A stretch of 14,245 nt of DNA from Cyanobacteria bacterium OH_CDB_20 (GTDB lineage Bacteria > Cyanobacteriota > Vampirovibrionia > Gastranaerophilales > Gastranaerophilaceae): positions 1-14,245 of the forward strand of contig JAEZIX010000028.1 of assembly GCA_023415935.1 (NCBI GenBank), given 5' to 3'. The translations under genes and the position numbers were made by a program. The notes beneath the pieces were generated by a model. It did not search any database. It was not told where the DNA came from and was given only the letters and a program-made list of their open reading frames with translations. Below, one piece after another: positions 1 to 6,556 of the stretch; position 1 is the first letter of the stretch, and the number at the start of each line of letters is the position of its first letter.

Positions 1-26
1 TTGTTCAAACAACATAAGGAGACAAA

Positions 27-755
27 ATGACAAACAAAGAAGTAGCACTAATTACAGGTGCATCACGCGGAATCGGAAAGGCATGCGCTCTTGAACTTGC
101 AAAAGCAGGCTATGATATAGTTGTTAATTATGCAGGAAGCGAAGAGGCAGCAGCTAAAACCGTTTCTGAGATTAAAGCATTGGGTGTTGATGCTATAAGT
201 CTTCAATTTGACGTTTCAAATAAAGACGAAGTTGCTAAAGGCATCGAAAAAGTTATGGAAAAATTCGGCAGAATTGACGTTCTTGTAAATAACGCTGGTA
301 TTACAAGAGATGGACTTTTTGTAAGAATGACTCCAGAAAATTGGGAAGCTGTTATAAATACTAATTTAAACAGCGCATACTATGTTTCCCAACCTGTATC
401 TAAAATCATGATGAAACAACGCTCTGGCGCGATTGTAAACATGGCAAGTATTGCGGGTGTTTATGGAAACGCAGGGCAAGCAAACTACTCAGCTTCTAAA
501 GCAGGACTTATTGGGCTTACAAAATGCTTAGCAAAAGAACTTGCATCAAGAGGCATAAGAGTTAACGCGGTTGCTCCTGGTTTCATCCAAACAGACATGA
601 CAAAAGATTTAGACACAGATAAAATTGTCGAAGCTATACCTATGAAACAGTTAGGTACTGCTGACGATATTGCAAAGACAGTCAAGTTCTTGGCACAAGA
701 CGCTAAATATATTACTGGACAAGTAATTGGAGTTGATGGCGGTCTTGTTATCTAG
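27..755 (+). CDS. fabG: 3-oxoacyl-[ACP] reductase FabG
   Basis: FabG is the NADPH-dependent reductase of type II fatty-acid synthesis. It reduces 3-oxoacyl-ACP to 3-hydroxyacyl-ACP in the cytoplasm. The 242-residue protein is a classical short-chain dehydrogenase of normal FabG length. It has the cofactor motif TGASRGIG (residues 10-17), NNAG (88-91), and the catalytic tetrad N113, S141, Y154 and K158 (YSASK). The ITRDG segment after NNAG is also typical of FabG. The start is supported by AAGGAG at 16-21, five bases before the ATG. acpP and fabF lie downstream in the usual bacterial order, which settles the assignment against other short-chain dehydrogenases. No promoter is visible because the window begins 26 bases upstream; fabD or fabH could precede it. 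No terminator is seen between fabG and the acpP promoter, so fabG transcripts may run into acpP. Confidence 0.96.
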   Translation: MTNKEVALITGASRGIGKACALELAKAGYDIVVNYAGSEEAAAKTVSEIKALGVDAISLQFDVSNKDEVAKGIEKVMEKFGRIDVLVNNAGITRDGLFVRMTPENWEAVINTNLNSAYYVSQPVSKIMMKQRSGAIVNMASIAGVYGNAGQANYSASKAGLIGLTKCLAKELASRGIRVNAVAPGFIQTDMTKDLDTDKIVEAIPMKQLGTADDIAKTVKFLAQDAKYITGQVIGVDGGLVI

Positions 756-768
756 AATGTAAAAAACT

Positions 769-796
769 TTGCAAAAATTTTTTGTAATAGTATAAT
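769..796 (+). promoter_or_regulatory. sigma70-type promoter of acpP
   Basis: TTGCAA (769-774) and a perfect TATAAT (791-796) are separated by 16 bases. Transcription would start near 803, giving a leader of about 38 bases. GAGGT (829-833) lies seven bases before the acpP ATG. The -10 box sits across the junction of a perfect 8-base tandem repeat, TAATAGTA (785-792 and 793-800). This promoter gives acpP expression independent of fabG, as expected for a very abundant carrier protein. Confidence 0.75.
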
Positions 797-840
797 AGTA
801 AATGTATTATTCGGTAATTATTTAAAATGAGGTAAAAAAA

Positions 841-1074
841 ATGAGTACAGTATTTGAGAGAGTAAAAAAAGTTGTAGTAGAACAATTAAGCGTTGAAGAA
901 AGCTTAGTTACTCCTGAAGCAAGCTTCACAGCTGATTTAGGTGCAGATTCTTTAGATACAGTTGAATTAGTAATGGCATTCGAAGAAGAATTCGGTTGCG
1001 AAATTCCTGATGAAGAAGCTGAAAAAATCGCTACAGTTCAAGATGCAGTTAACTACATCGAAGCAAATTCTTAA
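841..1074 (+). CDS. acpP: Acyl carrier protein
   Basis: ACP carries growing acyl chains on a 4'-phosphopantetheine arm through every step of type II fatty-acid synthesis. The 77-residue acidic protein has the usual length and the attachment site LGADSLDTVEL, with the modified serine at S37. Helix III carries the typical EIPDEEAEKI pattern (54-63). The start follows GAGGT by seven bases and leaves nothing missing at the N-terminus. It lies between fabG and fabF with its own promoter upstream and a strong terminator 28 bases after the stop. It is therefore probably made mainly as a short monocistronic message. Nothing in the protein is unusual. Confidence 0.97.
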   Translation: MSTVFERVKKVVVEQLSVEESLVTPEASFTADLGADSLDTVELVMAFEEEFGCEIPDEEAEKIATVQDAVNYIEANS

Positions 1075-1102
1075 TAATACAATCGATTAGGATAATTTAA
1101 TT

Positions 1103-1146
1103 TGCGAGGGGTTCCTTCCCAAAACGAAGAATCCCTCGCATTTTTT
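1103..1146 (+). terminator. Rho-independent terminator between acpP and fabF
   Basis: A GC-rich stem has its left arm starting TGCGAGGG at 1103 and its right arm GAAGAATCCCTCGCA ending at 1140. It includes one G-U pair and one bulged C, and is followed by TTTTTT (1141-1146). It lies only 26 bases before the fabF ATG. I see no good promoter between it and fabF, so it probably works as a partial terminator that lowers fabF relative to acpP. Confidence 0.88.
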
Positions 1147-1172
1147 AAGAAATGTTAAAAAGGTAAAAGACA

Positions 1173-2426
1173 ATGGAAAAAAGACGAGTAGTAGTTACAG
1201 GAATTGGTGTGGTTTCTCCTTTCGGAGTAGGGAAAGATTTACTTTGGGATAACGTTGCCGCAGGTAACAGCGGTATTGCAAGAATACAATATCTAGACTT
1301 AGAAAAACATACAGTACATATCGCAGGTGAAGTAAAAAACTTTGATGAAAATCAATATATGGATCCTAAAGAAGCAAAGAAAATGGATAGATACATTCAT
1401 TTTGCTCTTGTCGCTGCTGATGAGGCTGTTGCTGATTCTGGAGTTTCAACAGAAAATGTTGATCCATACCGATTCGGAGTTATAGTTGGTTCTGCTGCAG
1501 GCGGTTTTAAAACAATTGAAAAAAATCATAAAACCATGTTAGATAGAGGACCTACAAAATGTTCTCCATTTACAATCCCAGCGCTTATTTGCGATATGGG
1601 AGCAGGTAGAATTTCTATAAAATACGGAGCAAAAGGTATCAATAAAGCTGTAGTTACAGCATGCGCAACATCGGCTCACTCAATTGGTGACGCTTTTAGA
1701 TCAATCCAATGGGATGAAGCAGACGTGATGATTGCCGGTGGTGCTGAAGCTACTATCTGTGATATCGGACTTGGAGCATTCACAAGTGCAAGAACATTAT
1801 CAAAAAGAAATGACGAACCACAAAGAGCATCAAGACCTTATGACAAAGACAGAGATGGATTTGTTATGGCAGAAGGTGCGGGTGTAGTTATTCTTGAAGA
1901 ATTAGAGCATGCTAAAAAACGTGGCGCTAAAATTTACGCTGAAGTTGTAGGCTACGGACAAACAGCAGATGCTTATGATATTGTAGCACCCGATCCAACA
2001 GGTTCTGGAGCGTTCAAAGCTATGGAAAATGCTTTAAAAGACGCAAATTTAAAACCTGAAGAAGTTCAATATGTAAACTCACACGGCACAAGCACAGGAT
2101 TAGGCGATATAGCTGAATCTCAAGCTATTGCAAAACTTTTTGGAGACAAAACTAAAAATGATAAGCTGTTGGTAAGTTCAACAAAATCAATGACAGGACA
2201 TATGCTTGGAGCATCAGGTGCAATTGAATCGATCATTTGTATTGATGCAATCAATGCAGGCATGGCGCCTCCTACTATTAATCTTGAAAATCAAGATGAA
2301 GAGGTAGCAAACCTTGATTATGTACCAAATAAAGCTAAAAAAGCTGATATTAAAGCTGCTTTATCAAACTCATTTGGTTTTGGCGGACACAATGCTTCAT
2401 TAGTTTTCAAGAAATATGAAGGCTAA
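1173..2426 (+). CDS. fabF: 3-oxoacyl-[ACP] synthase II FabF
   Basis: FabF condenses malonyl-ACP with acyl-ACP, the elongation step of fatty-acid synthesis. The 417-residue protein has the complete thiolase-fold active site: C164 (TACATSAH), H304 (SHGTST), K338 (STKSMTGH) and H343. The C-terminal glycine-rich gate is GFGGHN (402-407), which I recall from cyanobacterial FabF, where many other bacteria have GFGGTN. Some normally conserved positions differ. The gating loop reads DAYDIVAPDP (266-275) with D269 where E. coli FabF has His268, and the segment after the first catalytic histidine reads HGTSTGLGD rather than the common HGTSTP form. The start follows AAAAGG (1158-1163) at nine bases. Transcription must pass the acpP terminator, since no separate promoter is evident. 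The order fabG-acpP-fabF fits FabF. Confidence 0.95.
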   Translation: MEKRRVVVTGIGVVSPFGVGKDLLWDNVAAGNSGIARIQYLDLEKHTVHIAGEVKNFDENQYMDPKEAKKMDRYIHFALVAADEAVADSGVSTENVDPYRFGVIVGSAAGGFKTIEKNHKTMLDRGPTKCSPFTIPALICDMGAGRISIKYGAKGINKAVVTACATSAHSIGDAFRSIQWDEADVMIAGGAEATICDIGLGAFTSARTLSKRNDEPQRASRPYDKDRDGFVMAEGAGVVILEELEHAKKRGAKIYAEVVGYGQTADAYDIVAPDPTGSGAFKAMENALKDANLKPEEVQYVNSHGTSTGLGDIAESQAIAKLFGDKTKNDKLLVSSTKSMTGHMLGASGAIESIICIDAINAGMAPPTINLENQDEEVANLDYVPNKAKKADIKAALSNSFGFGGHNASLVFKKYEG

Positions 2427-2448
2427 ACTATAGGTTTATAAAAGACTC

Positions 2449-2478
2449 AAAGCGCCTTATCAATAAGGCGCTTTTTTT
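2449..2478 (+). terminator. Rho-independent terminator after fabF
   Basis: AAAGCGCCTT (2449-2458) and AAGGCGCTTT (2465-2474) form a perfect 10-bp stem with a six-base loop, and the T run continues to 2478. It begins 22 bases after the fabF stop. On the opposite strand, where the convergent peptidase gene ends at 2480, only three T follow the stem. It should therefore act mainly for fabF and only weakly in reverse. Confidence 0.9.
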
Positions 2479-2479
2479 A

Positions 2480-3505
2480 TTAGAATATTGGTCCTTGCAT
2501 TTCTGTATATAGTTTCCTTACATCATCAGATATTTTTCGACCTTCCATTATTGCAGTGAAAGTTTCAGCAATAAATTCGCCCGGTCCAGAGATTGCATAT
2601 AGAGACACACTACTTGCTAACTTTTGCTTTTCAGAATTATCTAGCCACATTTTCAATTCTTTTGGCATTTTACGTCCCTTTTTTTCAACATTATTACAAT
2701 TGAGATAGCGTTTTTTTACAAGTGGATCATTTGAATGTCCTATTTCATGAAATATTTGTGAATATTGAATTTTAGGAGGAATATTTAAATCAATAGGATA
2801 ACTTTCTTCTGAAGGATTAGCACACTCTGAATGATAATAATACATATTATCTAAGAGAACAAAACTATTTAATAATTTCATTTTTTCATTAAAAGACAAA
2901 GAGTTTCCATTATAAAACTGCTCTACACCTCTCATAAGCTGATCTAGTTCATCATTATTAAAATACTCAGCACAATATGGAAATAATGATTCCCCATTAG
3001 AAAGACTCTCCTTTGAAAGCAGAAAAGAATCCATAAGAACTTTTGACAAAGTATCATCGATGTTATTGAACGTCATTTTATTAAGAGATAGAATTCTGAT
3101 AACTTTTCCAACAGACATATTTCCATAGACATCATCTGGCAAGCCATCATTATAGAAGATAAAATTTGGAAGTTTAGCCTTACCTTTAGTTGAGTTTTTT
3201 ACTTCAGTCAAAGCTTGATTAGCCCAGTTCATTACATCAAGATTATCAAAATCAATATATCTTATAATACCAAGCTGATTTTTTCCATATTTAACTGCTT
3301 CATCAATACTAGCAGCTGGGCTAAATTGTATTTCACTATATGAATCAACTTTTTTTTTGTTGCAGGCAACAAACTTATCACACCCAAGAGATGAAGTATG
3401 ATTCAGACTTTTTTCTCTAGCCATAAAGTTTGGATGAGTAGTTTTAGTATTAATTCCATTTATTAACAACTTGTTTATCAAATTATTCCTGATCTTATTT
3501 TGCAT
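2480..3505 (-). CDS. Putative lethal-factor-like HExxH zinc metallopeptidase
   Basis: This 341-residue protein is not a family I can name with certainty. Near the C-terminus it has a zincin motif, HEIGH (H253, E254, H257), followed by YAISGPGEFIAETF with Y303, E310 and E314. I recall the catalytic domain of anthrax lethal factor as HExxH, then a catalytic tyrosine seven residues before the zinc-binding glutamate of an EFFAEAF segment. The same spacing occurs here, so zinc binding by H253, H257 and E310 is the inference. Residues 60-120 (AASIDEAVKYGKNQLGI onward) look like a separate domain of unknown role. No signal peptide or membrane segment is visible. No ribosome-binding site precedes this ATG or the next in-frame one at M28, so the start is uncertain. 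Sampled GC (about 23-30% in two lines) is lower than in fabF (40% in one line), which may indicate an accessory gene. It converges on fabF and lies behind a minus-strand terminator and palindrome. Confidence 0.7.
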   Translation of the reverse strand: MQNKIRNNLINKLLINGINTKTTHPNFMAREKSLNHTSSLGCDKFVACNKKKVDSYSEIQFSPAASIDEAVKYGKNQLGIIRYIDFDNLDVMNWANQALTEVKNSTKGKAKLPNFIFYNDGLPDDVYGNMSVGKVIRILSLNKMTFNNIDDTLSKVLMDSFLLSKESLSNGESLFPYCAEYFNNDELDQLMRGVEQFYNGNSLSFNEKMKLLNSFVLLDNMYYYHSECANPSEESYPIDLNIPPKIQYSQIFHEIGHSNDPLVKKRYLNCNNVEKKGRKMPKELKMWLDNSEKQKLASSVSLYAISGPGEFIAETFTAIMEGRKISDDVRKLYTEMQGPIF

Positions 3506-3536
3506 TTACACATGTAAAATAAAAAAATAATTTAAA

Positions 3537-3553
3537 TTGCTAAATTTTAGCAA
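3537..3553. promoter_or_regulatory. 17-bp palindrome, candidate operator
   Basis: TTGCTAAATTTTAGCAA is a perfect palindrome with 8-bp arms and a single central base. It lies 31 bases outside the peptidase start codon and abuts the T run of the minus-strand terminator, sharing two bases with it. A one-base centre suits a dimeric DNA-binding protein better than an RNA hairpin. Which protein binds is unknown. Confidence 0.4.
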
Positions 3554-3575
3554 AAAAAAAGCCCGATAATCGGGC
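3552..3575 (-). terminator. Minus-strand Rho-independent terminator with no gene behind it
   Basis: Read on the minus strand, GCCCGATTATCGGGC is a perfect 6-bp stem (GCCCGA/TCGGGC) with a three-base loop, directly followed by nine T (3560 down to 3552). On the + strand the stem has no T run, so the direction is clear. The only gene on the far side is mgtE, which is transcribed the other way. The terminator must therefore end a small RNA, an attenuated leader of the peptidase gene, or antisense transcripts. Confidence 0.8.
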
Positions 3576-3587
3576 AAAACTTTAATA

Positions 3588-3607
3588 GGAAGGGAAGGTT
3601 AGGGGGG
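3588..3607 (+). other. G-rich tract, possible two-layer G-quadruplex
   Basis: GG-AA-GGG-AA-GG-TTA-GGGGGG gives four G runs within 20 bases, which stands out in this AT-rich DNA. Two of the runs have only two G, so at most a two-layer quadruplex could form. The complement is the C-rich part of the proposed minus-strand RNA, which may be the real reason for the composition. Confidence 0.4.
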
Positions 3608-3728
3608 AAGTAAGTTTGTGTGAATGTTGTGTTTATTTGTGTTTGCTTTAAAATCTTTTTAGTAAGTTATGTATTTCTTACATATATATAAAGTATATAC
3701 CCAGTTAAAAATTTCACTAAACTATTAG

Positions 3729-3749
3729 TTTGTTACATTATTTAACAAA
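3729..3749. promoter_or_regulatory. Inverted repeat upstream of the mgtE promoter
   Basis: TTTGTTA (3729-3735) and TAACAAA (3743-3749) form perfect 7-bp arms around seven bases. The repeat lies 19 bases upstream of the mgtE -35 box, a position that suits a regulator site. AT-rich DNA makes chance repeats of this length fairly common, so the call is weak. Confidence 0.3.
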
Positions 3750-3768
3750 TGAAAAATTAAAAGCGAAA

Positions 3769-3797
3769 ATGACAAATAATGTTCTTTAAACTATAAT
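3769..3797 (+). promoter_or_regulatory. sigma70-type promoter of mgtE
   Basis: ATGACA (3769-3774), one base from consensus, lies 17 bases before a perfect TATAAT (3792-3797). The start point would be near 3804, leaving only about 23 bases of leader before the mgtE ATG. That is too short for a magnesium riboswitch. Confidence 0.75.
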
Positions 3798-3826
3798 CTA
3801 AATATATAGTCAATTTGGGCGGTTTT

Positions 3827-5203
3827 ATGCAAAGCACTTTTAACACAGAAAATATTTTGGATAGAATTCAAGAAACAATTGCCGATGAAAATTATGAGCA
3901 ATTAAGAGATATTTTGAACAGTTACCACAGTGCTGATTTAGCAGAACTGTTGCAAGAGTTGAAGTTTGAAGAGAGAATTATTGCCTTCAATAATATTGAA
4001 GAAGAAAAAGCTGCTGATATTATTGAATATTTACCTGCAAAATATCAGGTCGAGATTTTATCTGAAATAGGTCAAGAATATGCATCAAAACTTCTTTTAA
4101 AAATGCCTCACGATGAAATTGCAGACGTTCTAGCAGATATGGAAGAAGATGAATCAGAGTCATATCTTAATAAATTACCTGTTAAATTCTCTTCTGAAAT
4201 AAGAGAGTTGTTATCTTATAAAGAAGACAGTGCGGGCGGTATAATGACTCCTAACCTACTTACTGTTGATAAAGATATGAAAGTTGAAGAAGTTCTTAGC
4301 TTTATCAAAGTAAGAGCTGAAAAAGATAATGTCGAGCTTTATTACATTTACGTAATCGATAATCAAAACCATCTTTTGGGAGTAATAAGTTTAAGGGCGC
4401 TGCTTACAACTCCTTCTCGAGTAAAAATCGGCGAAATAATGACTTGCGATATAGTAAAACTTCACATTGACGACCCTCAAGAAAACGTAGCAGAAATATT
4501 TAAGAAATATCAATATAGCGCATTACCTGTAGTTGACCATTATAACAGACTAAAAGGTATGGTAACTTGGGATGATGCTCAAGATATCATTGAAGTTGAG
4601 ACAACAGAAGAAATTTATACTTCATCAGGTATCACGACGAATGTTATTGCAGAAGATGAAATTTTAACAGGAAACACACTAAACGCAATAAGAGCAAGAA
4701 CTCCATGGCTTCTAATAACTCTTATCGGTGAATTTTTTGCGGTTAACGTTGCAAATAGATTTGAACACACACTTCACGCTTTGCCTATTATAGCAATATT
4801 TATGCCTCTTCTTGCTGGACTAGGCGGAAATATTGGTACTCAAAGTATTACACTTATGGTAAGGGGTCTTTCAACAGGTCAGGTCAACTTAAACTCCGCA
4901 TTCCATCACATTTTTAGAGAATTAAGAATTGGTTTTTTAATTGGTTCAACATTCGGAATTCTCGTAACACTTGTCACCTGGCAATGGAGACACAATTTTG
5001 AACTTGGAATAGTTGTAGGGTGCGCAATGACAATTAATATGTCACTTGCAACATTACTAGGCACAATAACACCATTCATATTGAAGAAAATGAAAATCGA
5101 TCCTGCAATTGCATCAGGCCCTGTGATTGCAACAGCAATTGATGTATTAGGACTTGCAATATATTTTACGCTTGTAAGTATTTTCCTTCTAAAAGTAATA
5201 TAA
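3827..5203 (+). CDS. mgtE: Magnesium channel/transporter MgtE
   Basis: MgtE is a dimeric inner-membrane Mg2+ channel whose cytosolic domains sense Mg2+ and close the pore. The 458-residue protein has the full family layout: an acidic N domain (about 20-130), two CBS domains (about 135-260), then the membrane domain with about five helices from RTPWLLITL (291) to the end. The signature GLGGNIGTQ is at 331-339 and the pore aspartate is D439 in ATAIDVLGL. I start it at the ATG at 3827, with GGGCGG a few bases upstream, rather than the in-frame TTG at 3815, which has no ribosome-binding site and would add only four residues. It has its own promoter with a short leader. The next gene follows after 10 bases, so the two are very likely co-transcribed. 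Confidence 0.94.
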   Translation: MQSTFNTENILDRIQETIADENYEQLRDILNSYHSADLAELLQELKFEERIIAFNNIEEEKAADIIEYLPAKYQVEILSEIGQEYASKLLLKMPHDEIADVLADMEEDESESYLNKLPVKFSSEIRELLSYKEDSAGGIMTPNLLTVDKDMKVEEVLSFIKVRAEKDNVELYYIYVIDNQNHLLGVISLRALLTTPSRVKIGEIMTCDIVKLHIDDPQENVAEIFKKYQYSALPVVDHYNRLKGMVTWDDAQDIIEVETTEEIYTSSGITTNVIAEDEILTGNTLNAIRARTPWLLITLIGEFFAVNVANRFEHTLHALPIIAIFMPLLAGLGGNIGTQSITLMVRGLSTGQVNLNSAFHHIFRELRIGFLIGSTFGILVTLVTWQWRHNFELGIVVGCAMTINMSLATLLGTITPFILKKMKIDPAIASGPVIATAIDVLGLAIYFTLVSIFLLKVI

Positions 5204-5213
5204 CGAGGAGTCT

Positions 5214-6482
5214 ATGCAGTTAAAAAATGCTAAAAGTGCAAATATTTTAATAATTTCAGATAATAAAAAACAGCAAGAAGAAATTATCTCAAATATATTT
5301 CTTTCTAGGGTTTCTGATGACTCCAGATTTTCAACTTTTGAGGAAGGAATCAAAAATGCAGTCGAAAGACCGCCTCAAGTTATAATAATCTGCCACAACA
5401 ATAATGATTTAATATTCTTAGATTTTATCAAAGAGATTAGACATATTGATAAACTGAAGTGCAGCAAGATTCTGATTACTTTGAGAAACAACAATGAAGA
5501 GCTTATTTGTGATGCTTTTGAAAATGGTGTTGATGATTTTTGGCTTTACAATGAGAATTACTCTAACTTTGCAATAAAAATTCTAAAATTGCTAAAAGAA
5601 AATATGATTGCTCAAAAGCTAGACTATTATGAAAGAATACTTGCAGAAAATGATTTTATAGACAAAAATACAGCATTTTTCACAAAACAAAAAGCAAGAG
5701 AGTTTATGAAAGATGAATATGAAAATCTACTTAAAGAATCAGGTGAAAACGTATTTTTAATTGTCACACCTCAAATTAAGTGCAAAAAATCATTGCAATC
5801 TCCAATGCTTGCAAATGCGATTAAAAAATCACTCAGAAACGCCGACGTTTGCGCTTTTGCAGAAAACAACAAATTCTATATAATGCTTAAAGGAACCGCA
5901 ACAGAGAATATCAGCAAAATAATTGATAAAATTCAATTAAAACTTCCTGAGAAAGCGAAAATATCGGCTGCTGCCATAAAAATTAATAAAATTAGTTTTA
6001 TTGAAGCTGAAAATAACTTAAATAACCTACTTGCAGAAGCTCTGATTTCAAATACAAAATTAGTAATATACGAAAATAAAGAACGCACAGAAATTGCTGA
6101 CTGGCTTAACAAGCCAAATCTTAAACAAACAGATTTTGTCTTCTACAAGCAAGCCTTTTTAAACAAATACAAAAAGATAGTAACTCCAGTGTTTTTCCAG
6201 CTTCAAACTATATTGCAAAATAGGCTTTTTGATTCAAAAATAACTCAAGAAATAACGGATACTGACAGCATATTTCTTATCGAAAAAGAATTTTTCAAAA
6301 GTTATTTAAAGATAAAATACCCTGGGTATTCAAAAATAAGTATTGATATAGTCCACAACTCACCATTTTCAAAAACAAATGAGAAAATAGTTATGGATTT
6401 GGCGGAACTCACTGAAGCAAAAATAGAAGAACTGGTTCAAAAGCTTGAAAAGGCTTATAAAGAGCTCACACAAAATGATTAA
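5214..6482 (+). CDS. Unknown protein with degenerate receiver-like and GGDEF-like domains
   Basis: I cannot assign a function to this 422-residue protein. Residues 9-128 have the strand-helix pattern of a response-regulator receiver (ILIISDN, PQVIIIC, KILITL, AFENGVDDFW), but the place of the phospho-accepting aspartate reads CHNNN (60-64), so phosphorylation is unlikely. Residues 150-288 resemble a diguanylate cyclase domain in layout (LRNADVCAF, FYIMLKG, ISAAAIKI, ALISNTKLVIYE). The catalytic GGDEF position reads ENNKF (217-221), so cyclic di-GMP synthesis is not expected. The C-terminal 130 residues are lysine-rich, match nothing I recognise, and end in a short helical or coiled segment (about 395-420). 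No membrane segment is visible. GAGGAG (5205-5210) precedes the ATG, and the gene follows mgtE by 10 bases. A role in regulating or sensing with MgtE is only inference. Confidence 0.72.
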   Translation: MQLKNAKSANILIISDNKKQQEEIISNIFLSRVSDDSRFSTFEEGIKNAVERPPQVIIICHNNNDLIFLDFIKEIRHIDKLKCSKILITLRNNNEELICDAFENGVDDFWLYNENYSNFAIKILKLLKENMIAQKLDYYERILAENDFIDKNTAFFTKQKAREFMKDEYENLLKESGENVFLIVTPQIKCKKSLQSPMLANAIKKSLRNADVCAFAENNKFYIMLKGTATENISKIIDKIQLKLPEKAKISAAAIKINKISFIEAENNLNNLLAEALISNTKLVIYENKERTEIADWLNKPNLKQTDFVFYKQAFLNKYKKIVTPVFFQLQTILQNRLFDSKITQEITDTDSIFLIEKEFFKSYLKIKYPGYSKISIDIVHNSPFSKTNEKIVMDLAELTEAKIEELVQKLEKAYKELTQND

Positions 6483-6556
6483 CTTTCATATAAAAACGTT
6501 TTGAGCTATGATATTAGTAGAGAAAAAAAATAAACCATTTTGCCGAAAGGAAACCA

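Larger units (their letters stand above)
3552..3690 (-). ncRNA. Putative small RNA or attenuated leader
   Basis: The intrinsic terminator at 3575-3552 needs a transcript, and no open frame precedes it on this strand. Possible minus-strand promoters exist but are weak: TTAACT (3708-3703) with TATATG (3686-3681), or TATACT at 3697-3692. The 5' end near 3690 is therefore a guess. The RNA would be about 130 bases and unstructured in its middle. It would carry CCCCCC (3607-3602) and CCTTCCCTTCC (3598-3588) just upstream of the terminator stem. Such C-rich single strands can pair with Shine-Dalgarno sequences in known regulatory RNAs. The alternative is the leader of the peptidase gene, whose ATG lies 46 bases past the T run. 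It matches no RNA family I know. Confidence 0.35.
3506..3826. other. Gene-free stretch between the peptidase gene and mgtE
   Basis: No coding frame is supported in these 321 bases on either strand. In order it holds a 17-bp palindrome (3537-3553), a minus-strand terminator (3552-3575), a G-rich tract on the + strand (3588-3607, C-rich on the minus strand), an AT-rich section with several possible minus-strand -10 boxes (about 3680-3700), an inverted repeat (3729-3749), and the mgtE promoter (3769-3797). No M-box magnesium riboswitch or tRNA is recognisable. Confidence 0.7.

Noticed and set aside
3506..3826. M-box magnesium riboswitch or tRNA upstream of mgtE
   Set aside because: The promoter next to mgtE leaves too short a leader, and no multi-stem structure or tRNA pattern was found in the stretch.
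6463..6507. AGCTCA/TGAGCT inverted repeat after the receiver/GGDEF-like gene as a terminator
   Set aside because: The stem is 6 bp with a 33-base loop and no T run follows.
6484..6512. Promoter before the TIM-barrel gene
   Set aside because: TATGAT is a fair -10 box, but the -35 position (TTTCAT) matches poorly, so it is mentioned only in the gene entry.
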